Notes: generated by a model from the letters alone, not told the origin. 64,000 nucleotides of DNA from Limnohabitans sp. (GCA_030053945.1 JASGCW010000007.1:1-64000); one strand, 5' to 3'; positions 1 through 10,756 are shown, counted from the first letter of the stretch. Numbers and translations are program-made.

Positions 1-65
1 TAAAGTTATATTATTAAAAAAAATAATTACAGATCTTTGATAAGATAATTTAAAATTTCTTATAT

Positions 66-1601
66 ATGAAAACAACTAACGATCTCTTTGTATTAATAAA
101 GTCTCTAAGTAAGAGTGAAAAAAGATATTTTAGATTATCAATCTTAAAAAAAAGTAATGAGCAAGATCATCAAAATTATTTGAAGCTGTTTGATACTATA
201 GAGCGTCAATCATATTATGATGAAGCAGAAATCATTTCAAAATTTGAAAATCAAAAATTCATTAAACATATTTCGTCAGAAAAAAATTACTTATATCAGT
301 ATATTTTAAAAACACTTCATAGATACCATTCTAAATCCAATAATGAAGTAATAATGAATAATTCATTGCATTATGCAGAAATATTATTTCAGAAAGGACT
401 CTTTGATCAAAGCAAAAAGATTATACGAAAATCTAAAAAAATTGCTTTGGAAAATGATTTAATTTTACAATCTGTAAATATTTCAAAATTTAATATTTCA
501 TTTTCATTACAAAATGAAAAAAAAGCTAAAGCCCTTGAAAGAGAATTATCTGAAGCTATTTCAAATTTTAAATTAGCATTAGAAAAATTACAAAATCAAT
601 TTGAATACTATGAACTCTATGTTGACTTTTTAACACTAATAAGAACAGAAGGTGAAATCTTTAGAACAAAAAGGGATTTAAAAAAGTTTAAAAGAATAAT
701 GAATAACCAATTAATTATAGATGAAACAAGAGCAATAAGTCAAGAGGCCAAGAAAATTTTTTTCTTTATTAATCAAACCTATTCCTTTTTAAAAGGAGAT
801 TTCGATACTGCTTATTTACACTATAAAAAATTTTTAGAAGATGATTATATTGACCGAGCTGGGCGAATTGAAGATATTGAAAAAGTTAGATTGTTATCTA
901 ATTTTTGTGAGATCTGTATCAGACTGAATAAAACAAATGAGGCTCTTTCAATACTTGAAGATATTCAAAAATTTTCATTGAAATCAGTTCTAAATAAAGG
1001 AAAACAATTCTATAGGTATTATGATAACTTATTTGTCATATATAACAAACAAGCACAATTTGAAAAAGTTATTAAACTAACCAAAGAAATTGATTCAGGT
1101 ATAGAACTTTACAAAGACACCATTCACAAATCAAAACTGATCAGCATATACTATCAAATAGCCTATTCATATTTTGGTATTGGGGATTATAAACAATCTA
1201 TAAAATGGCTAAATTTAATTTTAAATGATTCTTCTTCTAATTTAAGAAAAGACATCATTTGTTTTTCTCGCATCTTGTTTCTTATTGTAAACTACGAAAA
1301 CAACAACTTACTTTTCATTGAATACCTTATAAAATCTAACGAATATTACTTTTCTTCCCGAAATAAACTTTATGATTTTGAAAAAAAAATTTTCACTTTT
1401 TTCAAGAAAATAACTACTGTATCTGATGAAAAGAAAATCATTTTATTATTTACAGAATTACTAAATATTTTACAGAAAAAATCAAGACAATCAATTGAAA
1501 TCAATATTTATGCATATTTAGATATTGAATCTTGGATAGAAAGTAAAATTCAGAAAAAGCAATTTATAGAAGTAGTAAAATCTAAAAAAATAACACATTA
1601 A
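66..1601 (+). CDS. Hypothetical TPR-like helical protein
   Basis: 511-aa ORF, Lys/Glu/Leu-rich helical pattern; no clear family. Confidence 0.6.
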   Translation: MKTTNDLFVLIKSLSKSEKRYFRLSILKKSNEQDHQNYLKLFDTIERQSYYDEAEIISKFENQKFIKHISSEKNYLYQYILKTLHRYHSKSNNEVIMNNSLHYAEILFQKGLFDQSKKIIRKSKKIALENDLILQSVNISKFNISFSLQNEKKAKALERELSEAISNFKLALEKLQNQFEYYELYVDFLTLIRTEGEIFRTKRDLKKFKRIMNNQLIIDETRAISQEAKKIFFFINQTYSFLKGDFDTAYLHYKKFLEDDYIDRAGRIEDIEKVRLLSNFCEICIRLNKTNEALSILEDIQKFSLKSVLNKGKQFYRYYDNLFVIYNKQAQFEKVIKLTKEIDSGIELYKDTIHKSKLISIYYQIAYSYFGIGDYKQSIKWLNLILNDSSSNLRKDIICFSRILFLIVNYENNNLLFIEYLIKSNEYYFSSRNKLYDFEKKIFTFFKKITTVSDEKKIILLFTELLNILQKKSRQSIEINIYAYLDIESWIESKIQKKQFIEVVKSKKITH

Positions 1602-1823
1602 AAATCAGTTATTTAAGCAATAAGAATTATAAAATATTGATTTTTTTTTTATTAAAGTATTCCTAAAAAGCGCGTATTTAAAGTGTTTATTAATTTAAAA
1701 TCATCAATTCATTAATTTTAGCCTGTGTTAGAAATCCAAAAATGGTCATTTTTTTGTTTTTTATGTGATTTTTTTTAAAAATAATTTAGCAAAGAAATTT
1801 AGCACATAAAAAATAAAACACAT

Positions 1824-3794
1824 ATGAAAAAATTATTTTTGTTTTTATTAATAGCAATTCATCTTGACAATTATAGTCAAACCACATTAGTTAGCCCTGG
1901 ATCTCTATGGAAGTATCTCGACAATGGAACTAATCAAGGAACAGCATGGGTTAACTCAAATTTTAATGATTCATCTTGGGCTCAAGGTAATGCAGAATTA
2001 GGATATGGTGATGGTGATGAAGCTACTGTTGTAAGTTATGGATCAAGTACAACAAATAGGCATATAACAACCTATTTTAGAAAGACTTTTTCTATTACTA
2101 ATGCTAGTTCATACTTGAGTTATACTTTAAAAGTAAAAAGAGATGATGGAGTAGCAGTTTATGTAAACGGCAACGAAGTTTATAGAAATAATTTACCTAA
2201 TGGTGCTTTCTATAACACTCTTGCGTCCAGTACAGCTAGCGATGACGGTGGTACTTTCCAAACTACTAATCTACCTGCTAATACTTTCATTACTGGAAAT
2301 AATACCATAGCAGTAGAAATACATCAATCAGCTGCTAATAGTTCAGATATAAGTTTTGATTTAATACTAGAAGGAAATACTACTTCAGGTCCAATAACTC
2401 AAAAGCATATTCGTTGGGGAACAACAAAAAATTCACTTGAAGGATTAACAATTTCTTGGACTAATAGTGCTTCAGCTACTACTGATAAAATAAAATGGGG
2501 ATATACAACAAGTTATGAACAAGGTGAAAGTAATGTAAACTCTAGAAATGGTTATTCGGCAACAACAAATAAATTTTTTAGTTTCTTATTTCCTGGTATA
2601 TTGAATCCGAATTCAACAATTTATTATTCATTATACGACTCTATTTCTGGAACTTGGGGAGATCAAAAAACGTATATTACTTCACCTCCTATAAATACAA
2701 CTAATTTTAAATTTGCTGTGTTAGGTGACAGTAGAAATAATGTTGGGGTATGGAATAATATTTCTAATTTAACAAAAGGTAAAAACCCTGCATTTACTTT
2801 ATTTAATGGAGATATCATTGATGTTGCAAATTCAAATTCTGAATGGAATGATTGGTTTGATATGGGGAAAAATTTTCTTGAATCTAATTTAGTATATCAT
2901 GCTCAAGGAAATCATGATGAAGAAACAAGTGGGAGTTATTATACAAATATATTTGACTTACCAAAAAACAATCCTGCAAATACAGAACTTTATTATTCTG
3001 TTGACTATGGTGAAGCAATATTTATATGCTTAAATTCAGAAGATGCTGGTAGTAATGCACAATTAACTTGGCTCCAAAACACCTTAGCTGCTAATAGTAA
3101 TAAAAAATGGAAAATAATTTCATTTCATAGACCATTTTATACTGTTGGAACTCATGCTGGTGAAATGGATCCATATTGGAATACTTGGTACAAAGCTTTT
3201 GATGATTATGGTGTAGATTTAGTTTTAAACGGACATGATCATCATTATTCAAGATTTAAACCTATGAATAGAAATGTCAGCACTACACAACCTGTTTCTT
3301 CATACGGAAGCGAGGCAAATCAAGGAAGATGTAATATAGTTTGTGGAGGTGCAGGTGCTCCTTTATATACACCTGGCGCATCAAGTTTATTACAATCATA
3401 CAAGGAATCTTATCATTATTTAATATTTGATGTAACAAGTTCATCATTATGTGGTACAACTTACGATGGAACAAACACCATCATTGATAATTTTTGTATA
3501 AATAAAACTCAATTATCAACTAATCAAAATAGTCCACAAATTTTTTATCCTATAAAAGTGTATCCCAATCCTGCAAAAGATTTCATTAAAGTTGAATACA
3601 CATCTCCAAATACTGGAAAGGTAACAATTAATATCTATGACATTAACGGTAAACTTATAGCCTCTGAAGAATCAACAAAAGAAATAGAAAATTTCAAACA
3701 TCAATTTAATATTTCAAATTTAAGTAAAGGGATTTTTGTATTTGAAATTCAAATGCAAAATCAAAAAGATAGCTCCATATTTATACGTGAATAA
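1824..3794 (+). CDS. Secreted calcineurin-like metallophosphoesterase with T9SS type A sorting domain
   Basis: N-terminal signal peptide; phosphoesterase motifs GDSRNN, NGDIID, GNHDE, NGHDHHYSR; C-terminal 'PIKVYPNPAKDFIKVEY...GKLI...LSKGIFVFEIQ' T9SS CTD. Confidence 0.9.
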   Translation: MKKLFLFLLIAIHLDNYSQTTLVSPGSLWKYLDNGTNQGTAWVNSNFNDSSWAQGNAELGYGDGDEATVVSYGSSTTNRHITTYFRKTFSITNASSYLSYTLKVKRDDGVAVYVNGNEVYRNNLPNGAFYNTLASSTASDDGGTFQTTNLPANTFITGNNTIAVEIHQSAANSSDISFDLILEGNTTSGPITQKHIRWGTTKNSLEGLTISWTNSASATTDKIKWGYTTSYEQGESNVNSRNGYSATTNKFFSFLFPGILNPNSTIYYSLYDSISGTWGDQKTYITSPPINTTNFKFAVLGDSRNNVGVWNNISNLTKGKNPAFTLFNGDIIDVANSNSEWNDWFDMGKNFLESNLVYHAQGNHDEETSGSYYTNIFDLPKNNPANTELYYSVDYGEAIFICLNSEDAGSNAQLTWLQNTLAANSNKKWKIISFHRPFYTVGTHAGEMDPYWNTWYKAFDDYGVDLVLNGHDHHYSRFKPMNRNVSTTQPVSSYGSEANQGRCNIVCGGAGAPLYTPGASSLLQSYKESYHYLIFDVTSSSLCGTTYDGTNTIIDNFCINKTQLSTNQNSPQIFYPIKVYPNPAKDFIKVEYTSPNTGKVTINIYDINGKLIASEESTKEIENFKHQFNISNLSKGIFVFEIQMQNQKDSSIFIRE

Positions 3795-3800
3795 TTAAAA

Positions 3801-3893
3801 CTTAGCTTCAATGGTTCTCCCATTAAAAAGGGAATTTATTTCTTCGAAATACAAATGGATTCCCAAAAAGACAGGACAATTCTAATTCGCTAA
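3801..3893 (+). pseudogene. Orphan second T9SS CTD tail, in frame after the stop of the preceding gene
   Basis: In-frame translation LSFNGSPIKKGIYFFEIQMDSQKDRTILIR* closely matches the real tail LSKGIFVFEIQMQNQKDSSIFIRE*. Confidence 0.75.
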
Positions 3894-3901
3894 TAAATGA
3901 A

Positions 3902-4273
3902 ATGAATCAAATTATTGAAAAAACTTCTAGACTTGGTGTTTTTGGTACTTTTCTAGGACACGGAATAGTGGCAGTAACTGTAAACCCTAAATGGATACCG
4001 TTGTTAACTTACGTAGGTTTAACAGAATTACAAGCTATTCAGATTATGCCATTTATTGGATACTTGGATATTATTGTTGCTGTATTAATTTTATTTTACC
4101 CAAATCGATATATCATAAATTGGGCTATATTTTGGGCTTTTTTAACAGCAATTATTAGACCAATATCTGGACAAAGCATTCTTGAATTTATTGAGAGATC
4201 TGCAAATTGGGTTTTACCTATCATTTTAATGATAACAATCAAATCTCCTAGTCCCAAAAAAAAAGTAAGATAA
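3902..4273 (+). CDS. Small integral membrane protein, DoxX-like
   Basis: 123 aa, about 4 TM segments. Confidence 0.5.
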   Translation: MNQIIEKTSRLGVFGTFLGHGIVAVTVNPKWIPLLTYVGLTELQAIQIMPFIGYLDIIVAVLILFYPNRYIINWAIFWAFLTAIIRPISGQSILEFIERSANWVLPIILMITIKSPSPKKKVR

Positions 4274-4293
4274 AAAAAGAACTACCATTAAAA

Positions 4294-4319
4294 AAACCCC
4301 GAAAAAAAAATCGGGGTTT
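4294..4319. terminator. Bidirectional intrinsic terminator between convergent genes
   Basis: AAACCCCGA-N8-TCGGGGTTT stem with flanking A/T tracts between DoxX-like and mscL. Confidence 0.8.
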
Positions 4320-4345
4320 AATTATATTGTAGTGAGAATTACTAA

Positions 4346-4756
4346 TTATTTTTTCAATAAATCTCTAATTTGAATTAATAACTCTTCTTGAGTTGGACCT
4401 GCTGGAGCAGCTGGAGCTGGCTCAGGTTTTTTCATTTTGTTCATAGCTTTGATAATTAAAAACATTACAAAAGCTACAATCAAGAAGTCTATCACAGCTG
4501 TCAAAAACATACCCCATTCAATTGCTACAGCTGGTGATGTTTCTTTACCAGCAGCATCAATAACCGCATCTTTCAATATCATTTTTTTATCTGCTAAATT
4601 TATTCCTCCCATAAGCAAGCCAACAATTGGAGAAAACATTTTTTCAACAAATGCTGAAGTTACTTTACCAAAAGCACCTCCCATTACAAAAGCAATTGCC
4701 ATATCAACAAGGTTTCCTTTAAGTGCAAATTCTTTAAATTCCGAAATAAATCCCAT
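4346..4756 (-). CDS. mscL: Large-conductance mechanosensitive channel
   Basis: MGFISEFKEFALKGNLVDMAIAFVMGGAFGKVTSAFVEKMFSPIVG is a classic MscL N-terminus. Confidence 0.97.
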   Translation of the reverse strand: MGFISEFKEFALKGNLVDMAIAFVMGGAFGKVTSAFVEKMFSPIVGLLMGGINLADKKMILKDAVIDAAGKETSPAVAIEWGMFLTAVIDFLIVAFVMFLIIKAMNKMKKPEPAPAAPAGPTQEELLIQIRDLLKK

Positions 4757-4843
4757 AATAATTTGTTTTTTTGATTAGTTAATTTTTTTTTTAATCAGCG
4801 GCTAAATTAGTATATTTTTTAATACCAAAATGATTTTTTCTCG

Positions 4844-7288
4844 CTAGTCTCTGTAGAAAATTCTCGACACACGTGCAGATATTCCAGTTAAAATTTCATA
4901 CGGAATAGTCTCAATAGCTTCCGCTATAATACTAACAGTTAAATCTTTACCAAAAACAATTACTTCACTACCTTCTACACAATTTATATTTGTAACATCA
5001 ATCATCAACATATCCATACAAATACTACCTATAATAGGCGCTTTTTGTCCATTAACTAATAAATAACCTACACCTCTACCCCACTTACGTGAAATACCAT
5101 CAGCATAACCTATTGGTATAGTTGCAACTTTTGTTGGTTTATCAGCTACAAATCGGCGCACATACCCCACACTCTCACCTGCTTGAATTACTCTTATTTG
5201 AGAAATTACAGATTTTAATGTGCCAACATTTTCTAAATACATTTGCTCGTGAGCTTCATTTGCCACACCATATAATCCAATTCCTAATCGAACCATATCA
5301 AACTGAGCTTCAGGGTAGTTTGAAATACCTGATGTATTACAAATATGCCTGATGGTAGAAATATTTAACTCCTTCATTAAAAAAGAAGAATCCCTTTCAA
5401 AATCTGCAATCTGTTTCAAGGTAAAATCTCTATGTTCTGTAATATCGCTTGAGGCTAAATGCGATAAAATACTCTTAATTTCAAGTCTTTTGGTACTTTT
5501 TAAGATTTCAACTAATTCAGGCAACATTGCTGTATCAAATCCTAAACGATTCATTCCTGTATTCAATTTAATATGAATAGGATATTTTACTAACTTTTTT
5601 GCATCTGCGATTTTAAGAAAGGCTTTTAGACCTCTAAAAGAGTAAATTTCAGGTTCTAGATTATATTGAATGATAGCATCAAAACTTGTCATTTCTGGAT
5701 TCATCACCATTATAGGTGTTTCAATTCCCGCTTTTTTTAGTTCTATTCCTTCATCTGCAAAGGCTACTCCTAAGTAATCTACTTTATGATGTGATAATAA
5801 TTTGGCAATTTCAAAACTTCCGCTACCATAGCCAAAAGCTTTTACCATCGCCATTAGTTTAGTTTTTGATTGTAATTTTGACCTAAAATAATTTAAGTTA
5901 TGACTTATTGCATTTAGATTAATCTCTAAAACCGTTTCGTGTGTTTTTTCTTCTAGAAATGAAACTATTTTTTCAAATTCAAATTGACGCGACCCTTTAA
6001 TTAAAATGGTTTCATTTGAAAAATCAATCGACTCAAATGATGTAATGAATTCATCTGTGGAATCGTAAGAAGTAGCATTTAAAAACTTGCTTTTAAATTT
6101 AGAAATGGTTGCTCCTATGCAAAAAACACGGTTTATTTTATGAGTAATTATCAATTGAGCAATTCGGGAATACAATTCTTCATCGGTTAAACCCGATTGA
6201 AAAATATCCGAAATTATCAAGGAACGTTTTTTGTGTTGTTTCTGATTTTCAAGATAATCTAAAGCTATTTTAAGAGACTGAAAATCTGAACTATAACTAT
6301 CATCAATTAAAGTACAATTATAAATTCCGTTTTTTACTTTCAAACGCATTTCCACAGGATATAAATCCGAAATGCGTTGTTGGATAACCTCTTGACTATA
6401 ATTCAAATACAACATCGTGCAAATACAATGTATAGCATTTTCTATAGAAGCATCATCAGTAAAAGGAATACTCACTTTAAAACACAATTGGTTGAAGGTA
6501 ATATTCAAATCAGAATTACTTTCATATTCTCTTATCTGAAAAAAAACATTTGCACTTCTATCTTGTGTACTCCAAGTAAACGTTTTAATTTCTTTAGCTA
6601 AAAAAGCTTCAATTGTTTTATTCTTATTTAGAATCAAAACATCAACTTCAGTAAAAAGTTTTAATTTTTCTTTTATCTTTTGTGATATATCTCGAAAACC
6701 TTCGTCGTGTGCAGAACCAATATTGGTCAAAATTCCAATGGTTGGTTTCAATATTTCTTGAAGATGCTCCATTTCGCCCACAGTTGAAATTCCAGCTTCA
6801 AAAATTCCAAAATTATGAAATTCATTTATTGCGATAACTGAAAGTGGTACACCTACTTGCGAATTATAACTTTTAGGGCTTCTTATAATATTATAATCGG
6901 GGCTTAATAAAAAATTCAACCACTCTTTCACAATAGTTTTTCCGTTACTACCTGTAATTCCTATAACAGGAAAACGAAATAAACCTCTATAATAGGATGC
7001 AAATTCTTGAAGTGCAGCAAGTGTGTTTTCGACAACAATAAAATGTGCTTTATTTTTTAATTCTTCGGGAATATAATGCACTACAAAATAACTCACTCCT
7101 TTATTTATAAGATCTAACAAATAAATATGAGCGTCGTGGTTAGGTCCTACTAAAGCAAAAAATAGTGTACTCGCATTATTTTGTGGAGAACGACTATCAA
7201 TAGAAACATTATCTATAAATGCCGAATCGTTTTTTAAAACAGATTTCGTTTTTATATGTGAAACAACATCTTTTATTAAAACACTCAT
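4844..7288 (-). CDS. murF-alr: Bifunctional UDP-N-acetylmuramoyl-tripeptide:D-Ala-D-Ala ligase / alanine racemase
   Basis: MurF GITGSNGKTIVKEW; Alr AMVKAFGYGSG (PLP lysine) and C-terminal GSICMDMLMIDVT. Confidence 0.95.
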   Translation of the reverse strand: MSVLIKDVVSHIKTKSVLKNDSAFIDNVSIDSRSPQNNASTLFFALVGPNHDAHIYLLDLINKGVSYFVVHYIPEELKNKAHFIVVENTLAALQEFASYYRGLFRFPVIGITGSNGKTIVKEWLNFLLSPDYNIIRSPKSYNSQVGVPLSVIAINEFHNFGIFEAGISTVGEMEHLQEILKPTIGILTNIGSAHDEGFRDISQKIKEKLKLFTEVDVLILNKNKTIEAFLAKEIKTFTWSTQDRSANVFFQIREYESNSDLNITFNQLCFKVSIPFTDDASIENAIHCICTMLYLNYSQEVIQQRISDLYPVEMRLKVKNGIYNCTLIDDSYSSDFQSLKIALDYLENQKQHKKRSLIISDIFQSGLTDEELYSRIAQLIITHKINRVFCIGATISKFKSKFLNATSYDSTDEFITSFESIDFSNETILIKGSRQFEFEKIVSFLEEKTHETVLEINLNAISHNLNYFRSKLQSKTKLMAMVKAFGYGSGSFEIAKLLSHHKVDYLGVAFADEGIELKKAGIETPIMVMNPEMTSFDAIIQYNLEPEIYSFRGLKAFLKIADAKKLVKYPIHIKLNTGMNRLGFDTAMLPELVEILKSTKRLEIKSILSHLASSDITEHRDFTLKQIADFERDSSFLMKELNISTIRHICNTSGISNYPEAQFDMVRLGIGLYGVANEAHEQMYLENVGTLKSVISQIRVIQAGESVGYVRRFVADKPTKVATIPIGYADGISRKWGRGVGYLLVNGQKAPIIGSICMDMLMIDVTNINCVEGSEVIVFGKDLTVSIIAEAIETIPYEILTGISARVSRIFYRD

Positions 7289-7923
7289 TACAAATCGCTT
7301 TGAGGTGAATTATCATTTATAATTTCTTCATCTATTACATCCATATTATTTCGCATTGCATTAAAGTATGCGGCACGACTTAATGGTTCGTATTCTTCTG
7401 TTTCGCCCAGCAAAACTAAGTTTTCACTATTTGATTTTCTAAAACTAAAATGTGCTAAATTTCCTGTACGGGTACATACAGCGTGTACTTTAGTTACATA
7501 TTCGGCGGTAGCCATTAAAGCAGGCATAGGTCCAAAAGGATTTCCTTTAAAATCCATATCTAAACCCGCCACTATCACTCTAATGCCAGAATTAGCTAGG
7601 TCATTACAAACCGCTACAATTTCATCATCAAAAAATTGCGCTTCGTCTATACCTACTACATCACATCCTTGAGCTAAGATGCGAATATTAGCTGCGGCTG
7701 GCACGGGTGTAGAACGAATCTCGTTTTTATTATGAGAAACCACCATTTCCTCATCATAACGAGTATCTACTGAAGGTTTAAAAATTTCTACTTTTTGTTT
7801 GGCAAATTGTGCGCGACGCAATCTACGAATTAACTCTTCAGTTTTACCTGAAAACATTGAACCACAGATTACTTCTATCCACCCAAATTGCTCTTTATGA
7901 TTTACTGTATTTTCAAGAAACAT
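7288..7923 (-). CDS. tdk: Thymidine kinase
   Basis: [40 protein letters not shown]. Confidence 0.96.
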   Translation of the reverse strand: MFLENTVNHKEQFGWIEVICGSMFSGKTEELIRRLRRAQFAKQKVEIFKPSVDTRYDEEMVVSHNKNEIRSTPVPAAANIRILAQGCDVVGIDEAQFFDDEIVAVCNDLANSGIRVIVAGLDMDFKGNPFGPMPALMATAEYVTKVHAVCTRTGNLAHFSFRKSNSENLVLLGETEEYEPLSRAAYFNAMRNNMDVIDEEIINDNSPQSDL

Positions 7924-8068
7924 TTTTTATTTTTATACCGATAAAAAAGAATAGTTTTTATTACTTTGTAACACAACAAAAATAGTACAAAAGAGATTTG
8001 TTATTTATTATAATTTTAAAAGTTATCAATAATTTTATACTAAATTGAACTAAAAATAAAACAGACCA

Positions 8069-9253
8069 ATGAAAAAGAAATTAGAGGCCGAATTAATTAG
8101 CATTGCACACAAAATTCTAAAAATGAAAAATAAAGATGATGTGCATCAATTATATCTTGAATCTCAAAAATTATACGAAAAATTAGCTGTTTTAGTTTTT
8201 GTTGAAGATAATTTTGACATTATAAAACCAACTATAAATAAGGAAGAAGTAGAGTCAAAATTAGAACAATATAATTTGATTCCAGAAGTTGACAGTACTA
8301 TAACTCCTGTTACAACTGACAATACTAATAACATTGTATCAAACAATAATCAGGATGAAACTCTAAATGAAGTTACTCCACAAGTTGAAGCAAATACACT
8401 AATTTCAGAAACTGATAACACTCCTACTCCTGTTGTCTCAGAAGACAATAATGATGTTCCTTCTAGTGATACACAAGATGACATTTACAATGCACTTGCA
8501 AAACTGGTAGAAGAAAACAAAATAAAAACAGAAGCAGAAATTCCTCCTATAGCTGACAATACTACGCCAGAAGTTACAGCTACTACAACAGAAGAAGAAA
8601 TAATTTCATCGCCTAACGCTGCTTTACCTGAAAAAGAAGATGTAATATATAACAGGGTTGGAATTCAAGAATTCCCTGAACCCCTTAGTGAATCGGCTGA
8701 ACAAAAAAGAGCTGATATTTTTTCAAAATTAGGAATAGAGGACGAGGAAACTCTAGAAAAGAAAAGACTAGAGAAAAGACAAATAATGATGAATGAGTTA
8801 TTAGACTATACTATTTCTGAACCTGTTTTTGAAAAAGTAAATTCGGTTGTAACTCCTGATGCAACTCCTACTATAAAAGAAGAAAGCATTGAAATTGAAG
8901 CAAATAAAATAAAGAATGCACCTGTTGAAGACTACTTTACTGTTTTTCCTGATATCCGATTTGAGAAAAAACACGAAACAGTTGCAGACACAAAGGTAGA
9001 AACCAATCTTAATGAGAAAATAGGAAAATCGACAGGTTTATCACTTAATGATAGAATGGCGTTTGAGAAAAATCTTTTTGATGGCAGCACCGAAGATTTA
9101 AACCGAGTTATTTCACAAATTGCCACTTTTGATACTTTTCAAGATGCTAGAAATTTCATTGAAGAAATGGTCAAACCAGACTATAACGAATGGAGAGGAA
9201 AAGAAGAGTTTGCAAATCGTTTTATGGAATTTGTTGAAAGTAAATTTGTTTAA
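8069..9253 (+). CDS. Hypothetical acidic, low-complexity protein with conserved C-terminus
   Basis: 394 aa; Thr/Glu/Asn-rich middle; C-terminus 'LSLNDRMAFEKNLFDGSTEDLNRVISQIATFDTFQDARNFIEEMVKPDYNEW'; overlaps next ORF by 1 nt. Confidence 0.8.
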   Translation: MKKKLEAELISIAHKILKMKNKDDVHQLYLESQKLYEKLAVLVFVEDNFDIIKPTINKEEVESKLEQYNLIPEVDSTITPVTTDNTNNIVSNNNQDETLNEVTPQVEANTLISETDNTPTPVVSEDNNDVPSSDTQDDIYNALAKLVEENKIKTEAEIPPIADNTTPEVTATTTEEEIISSPNAALPEKEDVIYNRVGIQEFPEPLSESAEQKRADIFSKLGIEDEETLEKKRLEKRQIMMNELLDYTISEPVFEKVNSVVTPDATPTIKEESIEIEANKIKNAPVEDYFTVFPDIRFEKKHETVADTKVETNLNEKIGKSTGLSLNDRMAFEKNLFDGSTEDLNRVISQIATFDTFQDARNFIEEMVKPDYNEWRGKEEFANRFMEFVESKFV

Positions 9254-10029
9254 TGGCATTTTATGATTTATCAAAAGAAGAACGTGTACAAGTCGTAGAA
9301 ACTATTTTTACAGACTGTAAATCGGATTTTGAAAATCAAGTTTTTGATAATCTTGAGAATTACTTTTCTGATGAAGATACTTACATTAGAAAATCTGCTT
9401 ATCAGAGTGTTGGAAAAATTTACAATAGTAATTTTCAGCTACAAAAAGGTATTTTAAATCAGTTAGCAATACTTTTCAAAAATGAAAATGAAAAAATAAG
9501 ACAAACAGTTATCAATTCAGTTGGTGAAATTGGAATGTATTATTTTGAAGATGTAGTTCATTTTTTTGATATAGGATTATTTGATACCCATCACTCTGTT
9601 AGAAATGCAGTTATAGGTTCGATGAAAAAAATGGGAGAAAAAAATCCCAACCCTATTTTAGAATGGTCAAAAAAATACCTTCATCATCCAGATAAAGAAA
9701 TCCGACGTGAAATTTGTCACGGAATAGAACTCAGAGGGCGAACACATCCTGAAGATATTCTACCTTTGCTAAAGGAATTACAATTTGACGAAACGAAAAG
9801 AGTTTACAAAACTTTAGTTCACGTTATTGGTCAAATTAGCTACAAGAAAAATTGTTTGTCAAAAGTAATTGCACATTTAAATACTTGGGAAAACAAAAAA
9901 TTAATTCAAGAGGCAGTAGATGAAATTGTAGATGTACATAGCGAAAAACGTTACGCAAAATTTACAGCACTCACACAAAAAGAAGTTATTGATTATATAG
10001 ATAAATTTTTAGTGATAAATAAAGAGTGA
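9253..10029 (+). CDS. HEAT-repeat protein (DNA-alkylation-repair-like fold)
   Basis: Repeated helical units: 'DEDTYIRKSAYQSVGKIY', 'NEKIRQTVINSVGEIG', 'HHSVRNAVIGSMKKMG', 'DKEIRREICHGIELRG'. Confidence 0.75.
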   Translation: MAFYDLSKEERVQVVETIFTDCKSDFENQVFDNLENYFSDEDTYIRKSAYQSVGKIYNSNFQLQKGILNQLAILFKNENEKIRQTVINSVGEIGMYYFEDVVHFFDIGLFDTHHSVRNAVIGSMKKMGEKNPNPILEWSKKYLHHPDKEIRREICHGIELRGRTHPEDILPLLKELQFDETKRVYKTLVHVIGQISYKKNCLSKVIAHLNTWENKKLIQEAVDEIVDVHSEKRYAKFTALTQKEVIDYIDKFLVINKE

Positions 10030-10080
10030 AAAGTAAAAAGAAAAAAGCTATTCACTAATTACTTATCACTTATCACTAAA
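10021..10080. repeat. Dispersed intergenic repeat, inverted relative to 59391-59444
   Basis: Reverse complement TTTAGTGATAAGTGATAAGTAATTAGTGAATAGC... matches 59391 onward with about 6 mismatches in 54 nt by eye. Confidence 0.75.
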
Positions 10081-10084
10081 TAAA

Positions 10085-10756
10085 ATGAGTAAACTATACA
10101 TTGTCCCCACCCCTATAGGAAATCTAGAAGATATGACTTTTCGTGCTATAAAAGTACTAAAAGAAGTAGATACCATTCTAGCCGAAGATACCCGTAATAG
10201 TGGTAAATTGTTGAAGCACTTCGAGATTGCTACACATATGCAAAGCCATCATATGCACAACGAACACAAAACTGTCGAAGGACTTATCAAACGGTTACAA
10301 GCCGGCGAAACTATTGCCTTGATTAGCGATGCTGGAACTCCAGCTATTTCAGACCCGGGTTTTTTACTTACCCGTGCTTGTGTAGAAAACGGAATTGAGG
10401 TGGAATGTTTACCTGGCGCTACTGCTTTTGTACCTGCTTTAGTAAATAGTGGCTTACCCAATGATAAGTTTGTATTTGAAGGCTTTCTACCCGACAAAAA
10501 AGGAAGACAAACCCGTTATTTAGTGCTAGCTGAAGAAACTCGAACGATGATTTTATACGTTTCCCCACATAAATTAGTCAAAACATTAGGTGAATTTGTG
10601 CAATACTTTGGCGCTGACCGACAAGTTTCCGTTTCTAGAGAATTATCTAAACTCTACGAAGAAACCATTCGCGGAACCGCTGAAGAAGTTTTAAAACACT
10701 TTGAAGCCAAACCTCCTAAAGGAGAAATTGTGGTTTGTGTGGCGGGGAAGAAATAG
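10085..10756 (+). CDS. rsmI: 16S rRNA (cytidine(1402)-2'-O)-methyltransferase
   Basis: LYIVPTPIGNLEDMTFRAIKVLKEVDTILAEDTRNSGKLLKHF; SDAGTPAISDPGFLLTRAC. Confidence 0.96.
   Translation: MSKLYIVPTPIGNLEDMTFRAIKVLKEVDTILAEDTRNSGKLLKHFEIATHMQSHHMHNEHKTVEGLIKRLQAGETIALISDAGTPAISDPGFLLTRACVENGIEVECLPGATAFVPALVNSGLPNDKFVFEGFLPDKKGRQTRYLVLAEETRTMILYVSPHKLVKTLGEFVQYFGADRQVSVSRELSKLYEETIRGTAEEVLKHFEAKPPKGEIVVCVAGKK

Noticed and set aside
4437-4778. 113-aa + strand ORF antisense to mscL
   Set aside because: Fully overlaps an unambiguous mscL gene on the other strand; spurious.
5122-6601. Several 74-76-aa + strand ORFs inside murF-alr
   Set aside because: Antisense to a strong conserved CDS; no protein-like features.
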